Origin: DAOUVR01 sp034430535
Lineage (GTDB): Bacteria; Chloroflexota; Dehalococcoidia; E44-bin15
Length of the DNA: 64,000 nucleotides
Assembly: GCA_964443325.1 (NCBI GenBank)
Contig: CAYUCL010000006.1
Coordinates: forward strand, 1 to 64,000
Direction: 5' to 3'
Every line of letters starts with the position of its first letter. Within the stretch, counting starts at the first letter, position 1. The position numbers and the translations under genes are program-made. The notes beneath the pieces are model-generated. The model ran no database searches and was not told the origin of the DNA. It saw nothing but the letters and a program-made list of their open reading frames with translations. Shown piece after piece: positions 24,984 to 33,190 of this stretch.

Positions 24984-26299
24984 AGGTGGTCTTTCTCTGT
25001 GGGGGCATCGGGAAGAGGATGTTCCCTATTACCGAGGATAAGTTCCTGCTCAAGTTTCTGGGGAAAACCCTGCTAGAACACCAGATCGAGAGGGCAAAGG
25101 AGGCTGGGCTGACGGACTTCGTTTTCATCGCAAGTCCGAGCAATATCGACAGAGTGGGGGAGATCACAAAGAGCCTTACTGGTGTCAAGGCCGAGCTGGC
25201 CCTCCAGATTCGGCCGATGGGAATTGCTGATGCACTCAGGAGTGCTGAGCGCTTTTTCGACGGTGAAATCATCGTGCTCAACCCGAACGACATCTTCGAA
25301 AGATCAGCCTATAGCAGCCTTATTGAAGCCGTCAGTGACAACTCTGCCATTTCATACCTGCTTGGCTACGAAGTGAAAAGCTATTTCCCCGGGGGCTACC
25401 TTGTGGTGAACGAGAACAACGAGTTGCAAATCATCATTGAAAAGCCAGGCAAGGGTGTGGAGCCGAGTAATCTGGTAAACGTCATGGTTCACCTCCATAC
25501 CGATCCAAAGAGGCTTATCAAATACGCTGATGGCGTCGAGAGCCGTAGAGATGATATTTATGAGTGCGCCTTAGATGCTATGGTGAGGGACAAGCATAAG
25601 ATCAAGGTCGTTCCCTATTCCGGCTTCTGGACGGCGATAAAGTACCCGTGGCATATATTCAATGTGGTGAGGCGATTCCTCGACGAGAGCGAAGGATACA
25701 TATCACCATCGGCAAATATCTCTGACAAGGCGGTAATCGAGGGCAAGGTTATTATAAGTGACAACGTAAGGATTTTCGAGAATGCGGTCATACGTGGGCC
25801 TGTGTACATCGGACCGAACTCGGTGATCGGCAATGGTAGCCTGGTTCGGGAATACAGCCACATCGGGGCAAATTGCGTTGTGGGATATTCGACCGAGGTA
25901 AAGAACTCCTATATTGGGGATAATTGCTGGTTTCACATGAGCTACATCGGTGATTCCATAATAGCTGAGCGATGCTCCTTTGGCGCTGGGACCACACTGG
26001 CCAACTTCCGTTTTGACGAAGGAAATATCTCGGTCAGAATAGGGGATGAGTTGGTAGATACTGGGCTCGATAAGCTGGGGGCCATAATCGGGAACAACTC
26101 CAGGACGGGGATAAACGCCAGCGTTCTGCCCGGTATTAGAATCGGTCCCAATTCTGTTGTCGGCCCACACGTATGCCTTGCCGAGGATCTTGAACAAGGC
26201 AAGTTTGCCGTAGTTGAGCCGAGGTATAGGGTAATGTCAAACAAGATCAGGGTGAATAATCAAGAGAATGCAAGGGGAGGAGGGAGTTTCGAAAAATAG
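24980..26299 (+). CDS. Sugar-1-phosphate nucleotidyltransferase with left-handed beta-helix (GlmU-like)
   Basis: A 439-residue protein. Residues 1-~240 form a nucleotidyltransferase: glycine-rich start LCGGIGKRMFPITEDKFLLKF, then NPNDIF, GGYLVV, EKPGKG. From ~240 to ~415 hexapeptide repeats (ISDKAVIEGKVIISDNVRIF onward) form a left-handed beta-helix that in GlmU carries acetyltransferase activity. The start ATG 24980 shares ATGA with the mutase stop and has GAGGTG upstream. With the mutase and GlmS it could make UDP-GlcNAc or a related sugar nucleotide for the downstream glycan genes. Confidence 0.85.
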   Translation: MKVVFLCGGIGKRMFPITEDKFLLKFLGKTLLEHQIERAKEAGLTDFVFIASPSNIDRVGEITKSLTGVKAELALQIRPMGIADALRSAERFFDGEIIVLNPNDIFERSAYSSLIEAVSDNSAISYLLGYEVKSYFPGGYLVVNENNELQIIIEKPGKGVEPSNLVNVMVHLHTDPKRLIKYADGVESRRDDIYECALDAMVRDKHKIKVVPYSGFWTAIKYPWHIFNVVRRFLDESEGYISPSANISDKAVIEGKVIISDNVRIFENAVIRGPVYIGPNSVIGNGSLVREYSHIGANCVVGYSTEVKNSYIGDNCWFHMSYIGDSIIAERCSFGAGTTLANFRFDEGNISVRIGDELVDTGLDKLGAIIGNNSRTGINASVLPGIRIGPNSVVGPHVCLAEDLEQGKFAVVEPRYRVMSNKIRVNNQENARGGGSFEK

Positions 26300-26790
26300 A
26301 AGCGGTGGAAGAATCTCCACCACACCGAGATTCTTCCCCTTCACTCTGTTCAGGGTCAGAATGACAGTAAGGGCTGGTGGGTGGGAAGACACGGCTGTCA
26401 TTGCGAGGAGCATTAGCGACGAAGCAATCCAAGGGAGGCATTCCAGGCCCACGTATCATTCTGTGGGTCTCTATGGGGAGCGGCAGCACACATGTCATTC
26501 TGAGAGTCCTCGAGTAAAACGAAGGGCCATGGAGAGCCCCCCACCGAGATTGCTTCCCCTTCACTTTGTGAAGGGTCGCAATGACAATAACGGACCGGGG
26601 TTTAGATGTGTACACATAGAGATTCTTCGCTGCGCTCAGAATGACAGTTAAAGCGATGGGGTAGGCTACCCTGTTTAGGTATGCGCCCCAGGGTGGGCGG
26701 GTGGGTGGGAATTTAAGGATATCGTTGCCAGGTCTCCGAAGGCGACTCGCCTTTGGCGAGGGCATCAGAGGCGAATAAATATTCGGGGGA
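26300..26790. repeat. Repeat-filled stretch with GAGATTCTTC/CAGAATGACAG elements
   Basis: At least three copies of an element running from GAGATT(C/G)CTTC...CCCTTCAC to CAGAATGACAGT or CGCAATGACA (about 26326-26370, 26500-26590, 26617-26652), plus a TTGCGAGGAGCATTAGCGAC block. This family is typical of noncoding spacer in this genome (also 11831 and 41411). No gene is seen. Confidence 0.6.
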
Positions 26791-26810
26791 GGAAATGGAA
26801 GGAAAGAATA

Positions 26811-28583
26811 ATGTGCGGAATAGTCGGTTTTGTAGGCAAAAGCGATGCTGCGCCCAGTGTGCTTAGAGCGCTGAGGAAGCTGGAGTACCGCGGTTATGAT
26901 TCTGCCGGTATGGCCACCATCAGCAATGGCCACATTTCGTACGGTAAAGACGTAGGCATGCTCGCAGAGGTGGAGCAAAAACAGGGCCTCGATAAGCTTT
27001 CGGGACGGGTTGGGATTGGGCATGTCCGCTGGGCAACTCATGGTGGCGTTACTCCAATAAATGCGCACCCTCATTTCGACTGCAAGCAGCAGATCGCAGT
27101 GGTCCATAACGGGATCGTAGAGAATCACGAGCAACTGCGGCGCAGACTCAAGAGCGGGCACAATTTCGTCTCCGAAACCGACACCGAGGTGATTCCCCAT
27201 CTTATTGAAGAGTATATGGAAACGGGCGCCTCTCTTGAGCAGGCCATGTGCCAGACGGTGAAAGAGCTCAGGGGCTCCTATGCTATCCTTGCCATCTCAG
27301 CTAGTGAACCGCAGAAGATAGTTGCTGCCCGCAAGGATAGCCCTATGGTGGTTGGGGTCGGGGAGGGTGGAAACTACATTGCCAGCGATGCTCTTTGTTT
27401 CCTCGATACTACCAATCGAGTTCTGTTCGTTGAAGACGGCGATATCGTCAGTGTGACCAGGGAGAAAGTCACCTTTCTCGATAGCGGCGGTATGGAATTA
27501 CAGAGAGAGCCGCAGGAAATAGACTGGAAATGGGACGAAGCCACAAAGCAGGGTTATGACTTCTTCATGCACAAGGAGATAATGGAGCAACCGCAGGCAG
27601 TGCGCTCTGCCCTGATGCAGGACAGGCATTTAATAATGGGAATGGCCATGGACATTCTGAGGGCAAGATCGGTGGTGTTTACCGGCTGCGGCACTTCCAG
27701 GCATGCCGCCCTCATCGGCAGGTATCTTTTTTCAAAGGTTGGCGGCAAGCTGAGCGATGTCATAATAGGCTCTGAATTCCATCATTTCTCCGATTCGATT
27801 GACAGGAACACCGTGGTGGTAGCCATCTCCCAGAGCGGTGAGACCGCCGATGTTCTGGAAGGGGTGAAGAGAGCCAAGGAGAACGGAGCTGCCATATTCT
27901 CCGTGGTCAACGTGGTGGGGTCTTCACTGGCCAGGATGAGTGACAAGGTCATCTATCTAAACTGCGGTCCTGAGATAGGCGTAGCCGCCAGCAAGACGTT
28001 CGTGAGCCAACTGGTAATCTTGTATCTACTGGCTTTTGCTATGGTAAATAGACTTCGCGAAGGGGTTCGCACCATCAGGGCCATTTCTCCGTTGATAGAG
28101 AAGAATTGCAATCACAACGGAGACTCCTTAGAAAAATTGTCTGTGATACTCAGGGAAAAGAACCAGTTCTATTACATAGCTCGGGGGATAAACTTCGCTA
28201 TAGCTGCTGAAGCGGCACTGAAGCTCAAGGAGATCGCCTACGTATATGCCGAGGGCATGCCCGCCGGGGAGCTGAAGCATGGCAGTTTGGCCTTAATAGA
28301 GGAAGGAACTCCAGTAGTGGCGATATGCCCGGCGGATTATACATTTGAAGAGACCATGTCCAATGTCGCTGAGGCCAAGGCACGGGGGGCATTTGTCATC
28401 GGGGTTTCCGACCGCGACGAAGAGCTCTTTGACAGGTGGATCAGGATTCCTTCTGTTGGGGAGGTATTGTACCCCTTGGTGAGCATCGTGCCGCTTCAGC
28501 TTTTTGCCTATCACTCGGCGGTGGCACGGGGCCTGGACCCCGATAAGCCTCGCAACCTGGCGAAGTCGGTGACTGTTAAATAG
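26811..28583 (+). CDS. glmS: Glutamine-fructose-6-phosphate aminotransferase (isomerizing)
   Basis: A 590-residue GlmS of normal length. The N-terminal glutaminase has the nucleophile Cys2 (MCGIVGF), RWATHG, HNGIVEN and ETDTEVIPHL. Two SIS domains carry CGTSRHA, SQSGETADVL and the C-terminal end GLDPDKPRNLAKSVTVK. It makes glucosamine-6-phosphate from fructose-6-phosphate and glutamine, the first step to UDP-GlcNAc. GGAAGGA precedes the ATG. It follows the mutase and nucleotidyltransferase genes after 510 bp of repeats, and a terminator lies downstream. Confidence 0.96.
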   Translation: MCGIVGFVGKSDAAPSVLRALRKLEYRGYDSAGMATISNGHISYGKDVGMLAEVEQKQGLDKLSGRVGIGHVRWATHGGVTPINAHPHFDCKQQIAVVHNGIVENHEQLRRRLKSGHNFVSETDTEVIPHLIEEYMETGASLEQAMCQTVKELRGSYAILAISASEPQKIVAARKDSPMVVGVGEGGNYIASDALCFLDTTNRVLFVEDGDIVSVTREKVTFLDSGGMELQREPQEIDWKWDEATKQGYDFFMHKEIMEQPQAVRSALMQDRHLIMGMAMDILRARSVVFTGCGTSRHAALIGRYLFSKVGGKLSDVIIGSEFHHFSDSIDRNTVVVAISQSGETADVLEGVKRAKENGAAIFSVVNVVGSSLARMSDKVIYLNCGPEIGVAASKTFVSQLVILYLLAFAMVNRLREGVRTIRAISPLIEKNCNHNGDSLEKLSVILREKNQFYYIARGINFAIAAEAALKLKEIAYVYAEGMPAGELKHGSLALIEEGTPVVAICPADYTFEETMSNVAEAKARGAFVIGVSDRDEELFDRWIRIPSVGEVLYPLVSIVPLQLFAYHSAVARGLDPDKPRNLAKSVTVK

Positions 28584-28705
28584 GGCATAGAAATGTCCAG
28601 GCTGTATTTTAATAGATTTAAACGGCGATGTAGAAGTATTCTCCGGAAGTGATAGGAACACGAGGCCTGTTATATATAACCGCCATCCTGGCGGCAATGA
28701 ATATC

Positions 28706-28742
28706 GGCTACGTTTAGGTTACTGGACGTAGCCTTCGTTTTT
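28706..28742 (+). terminator. Terminator after glmS
   Basis: GGCTACGT (28706-28713) pairs with ACGTAGCC (28726-28733) and is followed by TTCGTTTTT. It lies 120 bp after the glmS stop. Confidence 0.85.
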
Positions 28743-28775
28743 GTGGCATGTATCCTCTTCGCCTTGGTAGCAAAA

Positions 28776-28809
28776 AAGATAGGCTCACTCATAGGAGTGA
28801 CCCTATCTT
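28776..28809 (-). terminator. Terminator of the minus-strand membrane protein gene
   Basis: A 15-nt stem with one mismatch (AAGATAGGCTCACTC / GAGTGACCCTATCTT) and a 4-nt loop. On the minus strand it is followed by a T-run (the plus strand has CAAAAAAG at its left), 44 bp past the stop at 28853. Confidence 0.85.
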
Positions 28810-28852
28810 AAGGCATGGCTATTATAGTGAGGTGTCTAATGGTCCTCTTCTT

Positions 28853-29113
28853 CTAAGTGAGGACTTCAATGACCTTCATCACTACAATCATGCCAAAGAC
28901 CATTAGCAAGGGGGCGATGCCCACACTGAGACGATTCCCCAGCATTTGAAATCGCCGCCCCACGCTGGCGCCGGCAAGCTCCTTCGTTGCCAAGAAAGCG
29001 ATTAGAAGGATGACTGCCACAGCGCCTAACGTAGCCATGGATGCGACAGAGGCTGTGGTGGTAGTGGTAGTGGTCACCGCACTTGTTACTGCACTTGTTA
29101 CTGTCGAAATCAT
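28853..29113 (-). CDS. Thr-rich small membrane protein, hypothetical
   Basis: An 86-residue protein, the only clear minus-strand gene in the right half of the window. It begins with a Thr/Ser/Val-rich stretch including seven consecutive Thr (residues ~13-19), then a membrane segment (~28-46, GAVAVILLIAFLA), a short basic loop (GRRFQMLGNRL) and a second segment (~62-82). GGGCGGTG lies before ATG 29113. An earlier ATG (29155) is possible; the DNA between them is a near-repeat of the first codons (AATGATTTC-ACAGTAACAAG occurs twice). Function unknown. Confidence 0.65.
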   Translation of the reverse strand: MISTVTSAVTSAVTTTTTTTASVASMATLGAVAVILLIAFLATKELAGASVGRRFQMLGNRLSVGIAPLLMVFGMIVVMKVIEVLT

Positions 29114-29249
29114 TTGTTCACCGCCCTTGTTACTGTTGAAATCATTTGCGTTCATGATAAGGCATGCTTTTAAATTGTGCAATCGGGGAATCCCTGAATT
29201 TGTACTTCTAAATACCTGAGTTTGCAGGTAGCTGAAAACATGTTCGAAG

Positions 29250-29477
29250 GCTGCATGTGTTACCTGCCGCTGACCGGTCTCCTCGACTTGGTACGCCCAG
29301 AAGGCCGACAAGTGCGAGGCGCTCCAGCTTGTAGCTGAAGGCAAAGCCACAGAGGCGATTATGTACACTCGCTGCGTAGGCGCTATTGGCGTCGAAACGA
29401 GCCGTCAACAAACTGCGAACAGGATGAGTATTCGCGGTGTAGGTGAGCTAACCGAATATGTCATCCTCCACTGTTGA
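29250..29477 (+). pseudogene. NarL regulator relic (C-terminal HTH)
   Basis: In one frame from 29304 to TGA 29475 the codons read CEALQLVAEGKATEAI, then GVETSRQQTANRMSIRGVGELTEYVIL. This aligns with the LuxR HTH of the regulators here (REVLQLIAEGK, KTVETHRQQIMNKL, ELTKYAIREGL) but the recognition helix is destroyed. Sequence back to ~29250 (CYLP) continues the match in another frame. A promoter module follows at 29508. Confidence 0.75.
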
Positions 29478-29507
29478 CCTGTCCTATTGGCGTTATTGCG
29501 TGACAGA

Positions 29508-29574
29508 TTCAGGTATTTCGAAGCCCAAAATCAGGGATTTCCTGATTGTAGACTGAGGTATAACGATGTAGTTT
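29508..29574 (+). promoter_or_regulatory. TCAGG-array promoter module, copy 3 (two repeats)
   Basis: Repeats start at 29509 and 29531. The -35 TTGTAG is at 29546-29551, the spacer is 17 bp and the -10 TAGTTT is at 29569-29574. It precedes the PAS-HD-GYP gene at 29814; the ~240-bp leader between them has no recognised feature. Confidence 0.7.
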
Positions 29575-29813
29575 AAGGATGTTAACTACTAGCTTGGGTA
29601 GGATTGAATACGATTTGTAGGGTTACGTCATACGGTAAGTCAGATCCAGCTAGAAGGTTGTGCTCAGGACTCTTGGTGAGGATTGCGGCATTAGGCACAG
29701 CGGAGCTCGATGGCTGAATGTAGATAACCGGTAAGTTACAGTCGGAGGCGTTATTCAAGGGCCAACCGATTGAGACCTAGCGGCATCGTCCTCTACTGTA
29801 GGGAGCGCACAGG

Positions 29814-30896
29814 ATGTTAAAACAGGATGAGATGAAAACGCAACTCCTAGATAAGCTGCCAGCATTGTTGCAGCCAACTGCTGAGTTGGAAGCATCAGAA
29901 ACCGAGCGCAAGCGGGCGGAGGAGGCACTGGAGAAATCCGAAGGACTGTCCCGAGGCCTGATAGAGGCTGCGACAGTCGGCATATACATTGTCCAAAATG
30001 GGAAGTTCCAGTATGTCACCCCAGAATACGCACAGATTTCGGGTTACACAGTTGATGAGCTTTTAGGGACTTATTCTCTCAATTATATCCACCCGGACGA
30101 TAAAGAGACGGTCAGAAAGAAAGCAGTAGAGCACCTGAAGGGTAAGAATGGGATACCCTACAAGTTTAGGCTTGTATGTAAGGACGGCAGGATATTGTGG
30201 GGTTTGGAGAAGGTTGCTTCCATCCGGTACAAAGGGAGGCCAGCAACGGTAGGAAGCTTTAGGGATATCACCGAGCGCAAACAGGCTGAGGAGACGTTCA
30301 GACAGAGTTTGGAAAAACTGGAAAGAATATTGGGGCAAACGGTCAATGCGCTGGCATCGGTGGTCGAATTAAGGGATCCCACAATGGCTGGTCACCAGAG
30401 GCGGGTAGCCCACCTGGCGAGCGCTATAGCCAGTGAGATGGGGCTCCTAGAGGATCAGATTAGTGGAATCTATATGGCCGGGCTTGTTCACGATGTGGGC
30501 ACGGTATATGTGGCTGAAGAAATCCTCAGAAAGCCCGGTCGGTTAGATGAGGTTGAATTCAGCATGGTGAAAGTTCAGCCTCAAGCCTCTTACGACATAT
30601 TGAAGACGATAGAGTTCCCATGGCCGGTTGCCGAGATGGTGCTTCAGCATCGCGAAAGGATGGATGGGTCTGGCTATCCTGCCGGTTTATCGGGTGAAGA
30701 TATTCTCCTGGAAGCGAGGATTTTGGGGGTAGCTGAAGTTGTCGAGGCTATGACCTCCGACCGATCTTACCGACCAGCTCCGGGCATAGATGCAGCCCTG
30801 GCTGAGATTTTAAACAACCGGGGCATCCTATATGACCCGGTGGTGGTAGATACCTACTTGAGGCTCTTCAACGAGAATAGGTTTAAGTTCGAGTAG
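29814..30896 (+). CDS. PAS-HD-GYP protein with degenerate metal site
   Basis: A 360-residue soluble protein: coiled-coil head (~1-40), one PAS domain (~45-160) and an HD-GYP domain (~170-350). H226-D227 are kept, but the catalytic Lys of HDxGK is Thr (HDVGT, T230), and the HHE pair is H279-R280-E. The GYP motif is present (DGSGYP to P289). Loss of the Lys and of one metal His makes phosphodiesterase activity doubtful; it could be a c-di-GMP-binding or scaffold protein. AGGGAG lies 8 bp before ATG 29814. The gene at 33191 is a close paralogue with the same losses. Confidence 0.88.
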   Translation: MLKQDEMKTQLLDKLPALLQPTAELEASETERKRAEEALEKSEGLSRGLIEAATVGIYIVQNGKFQYVTPEYAQISGYTVDELLGTYSLNYIHPDDKETVRKKAVEHLKGKNGIPYKFRLVCKDGRILWGLEKVASIRYKGRPATVGSFRDITERKQAEETFRQSLEKLERILGQTVNALASVVELRDPTMAGHQRRVAHLASAIASEMGLLEDQISGIYMAGLVHDVGTVYVAEEILRKPGRLDEVEFSMVKVQPQASYDILKTIEFPWPVAEMVLQHRERMDGSGYPAGLSGEDILLEARILGVAEVVEAMTSDRSYRPAPGIDAALAEILNNRGILYDPVVVDTYLRLFNENRFKFE

Positions 30897-30937
30897 GGGT
30901 GGTACGTTCCTGATCGAGTCGCAGGGTTGCACCAGCT

Positions 30938-31246
30938 ATGGTTGAGCATGTCAACGATTTTCAGACGCTTCCGAAAAACAACTTCAAGAGCAAATATTCT
31001 GCTAAGATCATAGATATCTTGGAAAACCCTCAACTGGCCGAGGCGGACGGCATCTTTGCCACGCCGACAGTGATCAGAACTTGTCTAGTACCAATCAGGA
31101 GAATAGTGGGGAGCCTCGGCGAGCAAGAGAAGGTACTGGCGATGTTGTATTTGGAGGAGACAAAGCTAGGGTTGGCCGTGTCCGCCTTTGTCGGGCCAGC
31201 AGGAAGTCTTCTCTCCTCTTCTGGAGTGAATGTGTCAGCAGCTTAA
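30938..31246 (+). pseudogene. KaiB-like fragment
   Basis: About 102 codons. Residues ~17-70 (SAKIIDILENPQLAEAD, then IFATPTVIRTCLVPIRRIVG, then EQEKVLAML) match the KaiB thioredoxin-like domain, where IDVLKNPQLAE and ATPTL...RRIxGDL are hallmarks. The first strand and helix of KaiB are missing and there is no ribosome-binding site, so it is probably a truncated remnant. A more decayed copy follows the paralogous PAS-HD-GYP gene at 34300-34689, so the pair was duplicated together. Confidence 0.6.
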
Positions 31247-31252
31247 CTACTA

Positions 31253-31690
31253 TGGGGTAGGTTGGAGCATCCGCTCCAACCACACCTTGAGCCCTTCCGC
31301 TGAAGGGCTCAAGGCTACCCTATTTTGGTAGTTGCTTCTGGTGGCTAGCGGTAACAGGCAACAAAAAGGATTGAATCGCAGACCGTTCGTGGTGAGCCTG
31401 TCGAACCATGAACGGCCCTTCGACAAGCTCAGGACAGGCCCTTCGACAAGCTCAGGGCAAGCGGATTAAACGCCACCCACCTGCCGGGGGACCGGGGGTG
31501 GGCATATGTCATTATGAGTAGGGGCGGGTTTGAAACCCGCCCCTCGCCAGAGTCGACGCCAAGGTCTCCATAGGCGACTCGCCGTGGCGAGCGCCTGCCT
31601 TTGGCAGAGTCTTCGACTACTGTTGGTTTCACTGGAATCGAAATAATCTAGATGACCAAGACCCTATCGACTTCACTTTTCCTCCGACTT
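31253..31690. repeat. Repeat cluster after the first PAS-HD-GYP gene
   Basis: GGGGTAGGTTGGAGCATCCG...GCTCAAGGCTACCCTAT (31253-31325), a CCGTTCGTGG-family block with repeated GCCCTTCGACAAGCTCAG (31380-31465), the GGGGCGGGTTT palindrome (31518-31544) and a GGTCTCCATAGGCGACTCGCC element. The same order recurs at 34694-35050. No gene is seen. Confidence 0.7.
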
Positions 31691-31742
31691 ATGCCTAAAC
31701 TCCCACTGTTGATCTGTCCTATTGGCGTTCTTGCGTGACAAA

Positions 31743-31830
31743 CTCAGGTGTTTCGAAGCCCAAATTCAGGTATTACAGGCCATAAATCAGGGGTTTCCCG
31801 ATTGTTCAGTTAAGCATCACGATGTAATGT
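31743..31830 (+). promoter_or_regulatory. TCAGG-array promoter module, copy 4
   Basis: Repeats start at 31744, 31766 and 31787. The -35 TTGTTC is at 31802-31807, the spacer is 17 bp and the -10 TAATGT is at 31825-31830. It precedes a kinase relic and the regulator at 32259. Confidence 0.7.
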
Positions 31831-32100
31831 AGGAATGTGGGCAATTAACTTGGGTAAAAAAAGGCGACAATGCTGGAGGAGATACCAAGAACGAAAGGCA
31901 AAGCAAGCGAAAATGATACCGTTCTTGAAGGACTGGACCGCGGGTTACTACTGGATGCCATCAACCTCAAAGGACATACAAGATGGCGTCCTTGTTTTCC
32001 TTTGGGTCCGATCTGCTCCATACTTGCGGATCGGACCCACTTGAACAAGGGGACAGCCGGCACCGCGTGGAGGCAGACTGCGTTGGGAGTTGCACATGGG
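31831..32100 (+). ncRNA. Conserved 5' leader with hairpin (second copy)
   Basis: Related to the leader at 16272-16560. Its hairpin is GGGTCCGATCTGC (32004-32016) with GCGGATCGGACCC (32026-32038); the one mismatch is a G-U pair in RNA. Flanking GATGGCGTCC before and GACAGCCGGCACC after are also shared with the other leader. Short frames exist in both copies but in different registers around the hairpin. Confidence 0.4.
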
Positions 32101-32113
32101 CTTGGTGCATAGG

Positions 32114-32257
32114 GTATGCAAAGATGAAGTGAGAAGACCGCGACGAGCGCTGGAGCTGTACATGCGTTGTGAACTCGAATCCAAGCTCGCCCATACAACG
32201 CGGGTCACCCGTGTCGTGCCGATCGGGCATGTTGAAGAGAACATAGGGGGCAACTAA
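32114..32257 (+). pseudogene. HisKA_3 kinase relic (C-terminal tail)
   Basis: One frame from 32114 to TAA 32255 reads VCKDEVRR, a collapsed middle, then ELESKLAHTTRVTRVVPIGHVEENIGGN. It aligns with the end of the kinase at 12509 (VCRDDGELR ... EVESEPGRGTWVTLVAPLESGGESTGGN), with the ATP-lid region deleted. The regulator starts 1 bp after its stop, in the same layout as the intact pairs. The cognate kinase has therefore been lost, leaving its tail. Confidence 0.75.
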
Positions 32258-32258
32258 G

Positions 32259-32912
32259 TTGAGTGTGAGAGTTATACTTGCAGACGACCACAGGATCATT
32301 CGCGAGGGGCTCCGCGCCATGCTTGAGAAGGAGCCCGACATGGAGGTGGTTGCCGAAGCGGATAATGGGCGAGCAGCGGTAGAGCTGGCGCGGGAGCTAA
32401 AGCCCGACATCATCGTCATGGACCTTACCATGCCTGAATTGAACGGTATTGAGGCCACTCGACAGATCCTCGCCAGTGACCCCGGTGTCAAGGTACTTGC
32501 CCTGTCAATGCATTCAGACAAACGTTTTGTCACCGGAGTGCTCAGTGCGGGTGCATCGGGCTATCTATTAAAGGACTGTGCATTGGAGGAGCTGGTGCGG
32601 GCGATCCGCGCCGTGGTCGCAGACCAGACCTATCTGAGTCCGGGAATAGCTGGCATTGTGGTCGACGACTACATGCATCGCCTGCCACCGACCGACGACT
32701 GCACTTTGTCCGCCCTGACGGCAAGGGAGCGCGAGGTGCTACAGCTTATAGCTGAAGGCAAGGCCCTAAAGGAGATTGCATCCACTCTCAACTTGAGTGT
32801 TAAGACTATTGAAACACACCGCCAGCAAATCATGAAGCGGTTGGACATACACAGTGTAGCTGAACTCACCAAATATGCCATCCGCGAAGGACTGACCTCC
32901 CTCGAAAGCTGA
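32259..32912 (+). CDS. NarL/LuxR-type response regulator (orphan)
   Basis: A 217-residue paralogue of the regulators at 14958 and 18485: ADDH at 8-11, phosphoacceptor D55 (IIVMDLTMPE), LuxR HTH (LTAREREVLQLIAEGKALKEIASTL, KTIETHRQQIMKRL). Start TTG 32259, 8 bp after AGGGGG; GTG 32265 is an alternative. Its own kinase gene is reduced to a tail just upstream, so it must be phosphorylated by another kinase here or act unphosphorylated. Confidence 0.92.
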   Translation: MSVRVILADDHRIIREGLRAMLEKEPDMEVVAEADNGRAAVELARELKPDIIVMDLTMPELNGIEATRQILASDPGVKVLALSMHSDKRFVTGVLSAGASGYLLKDCALEELVRAIRAVVADQTYLSPGIAGIVVDDYMHRLPPTDDCTLSALTAREREVLQLIAEGKALKEIASTLNLSVKTIETHRQQIMKRLDIHSVAELTKYAIREGLTSLES

Positions 32913-32978
32913 CCTCCCATCTGTGGGGGACTCCACCACCACCGTTGCCCTTTCCTAATCATGTCCCTGAGTTACCAT

Positions 32979-33066
32979 CTCAGGTATTTCGAAGCCCAAA
33001 ATCAGGGATTCCCCGCCCAAACTCAGGCGTTTCCCGATTGTGCACTGGGTCGTAAGGGTGTATTTT
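32979..33066 (+). promoter_or_regulatory. TCAGG-array promoter module, copy 5
   Basis: Repeats start at 32980, 33002 and 33023. The -35 TTGTGC is at 33038-33043, the spacer is 17 bp and the -10 TATTTT is at 33061-33066. It lies only 67 bp after the regulator at 32259 and precedes the gene at 33191. Confidence 0.7.
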
Positions 33067-33190
33067 ACACATATCACATATAATAGAGACGAGCCTGAGC
33101 GAACAGGTTGAAATGGCGGCGGCGGCCACGTACCGACCGGTGAGTTGGGAGGATACGTGTCCGTAATTATGTTTTTTGGTGGGACAAGAG

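Noticed and set aside
26268..27200. Long frames on both strands across the repeat block before glmS (127 and 317 codons)
   Set aside because: They consist of translated intergenic repeats (SFYSRTLRMT, CHSDPEQSEGEE type), a common artefact in genomes with these repeats.
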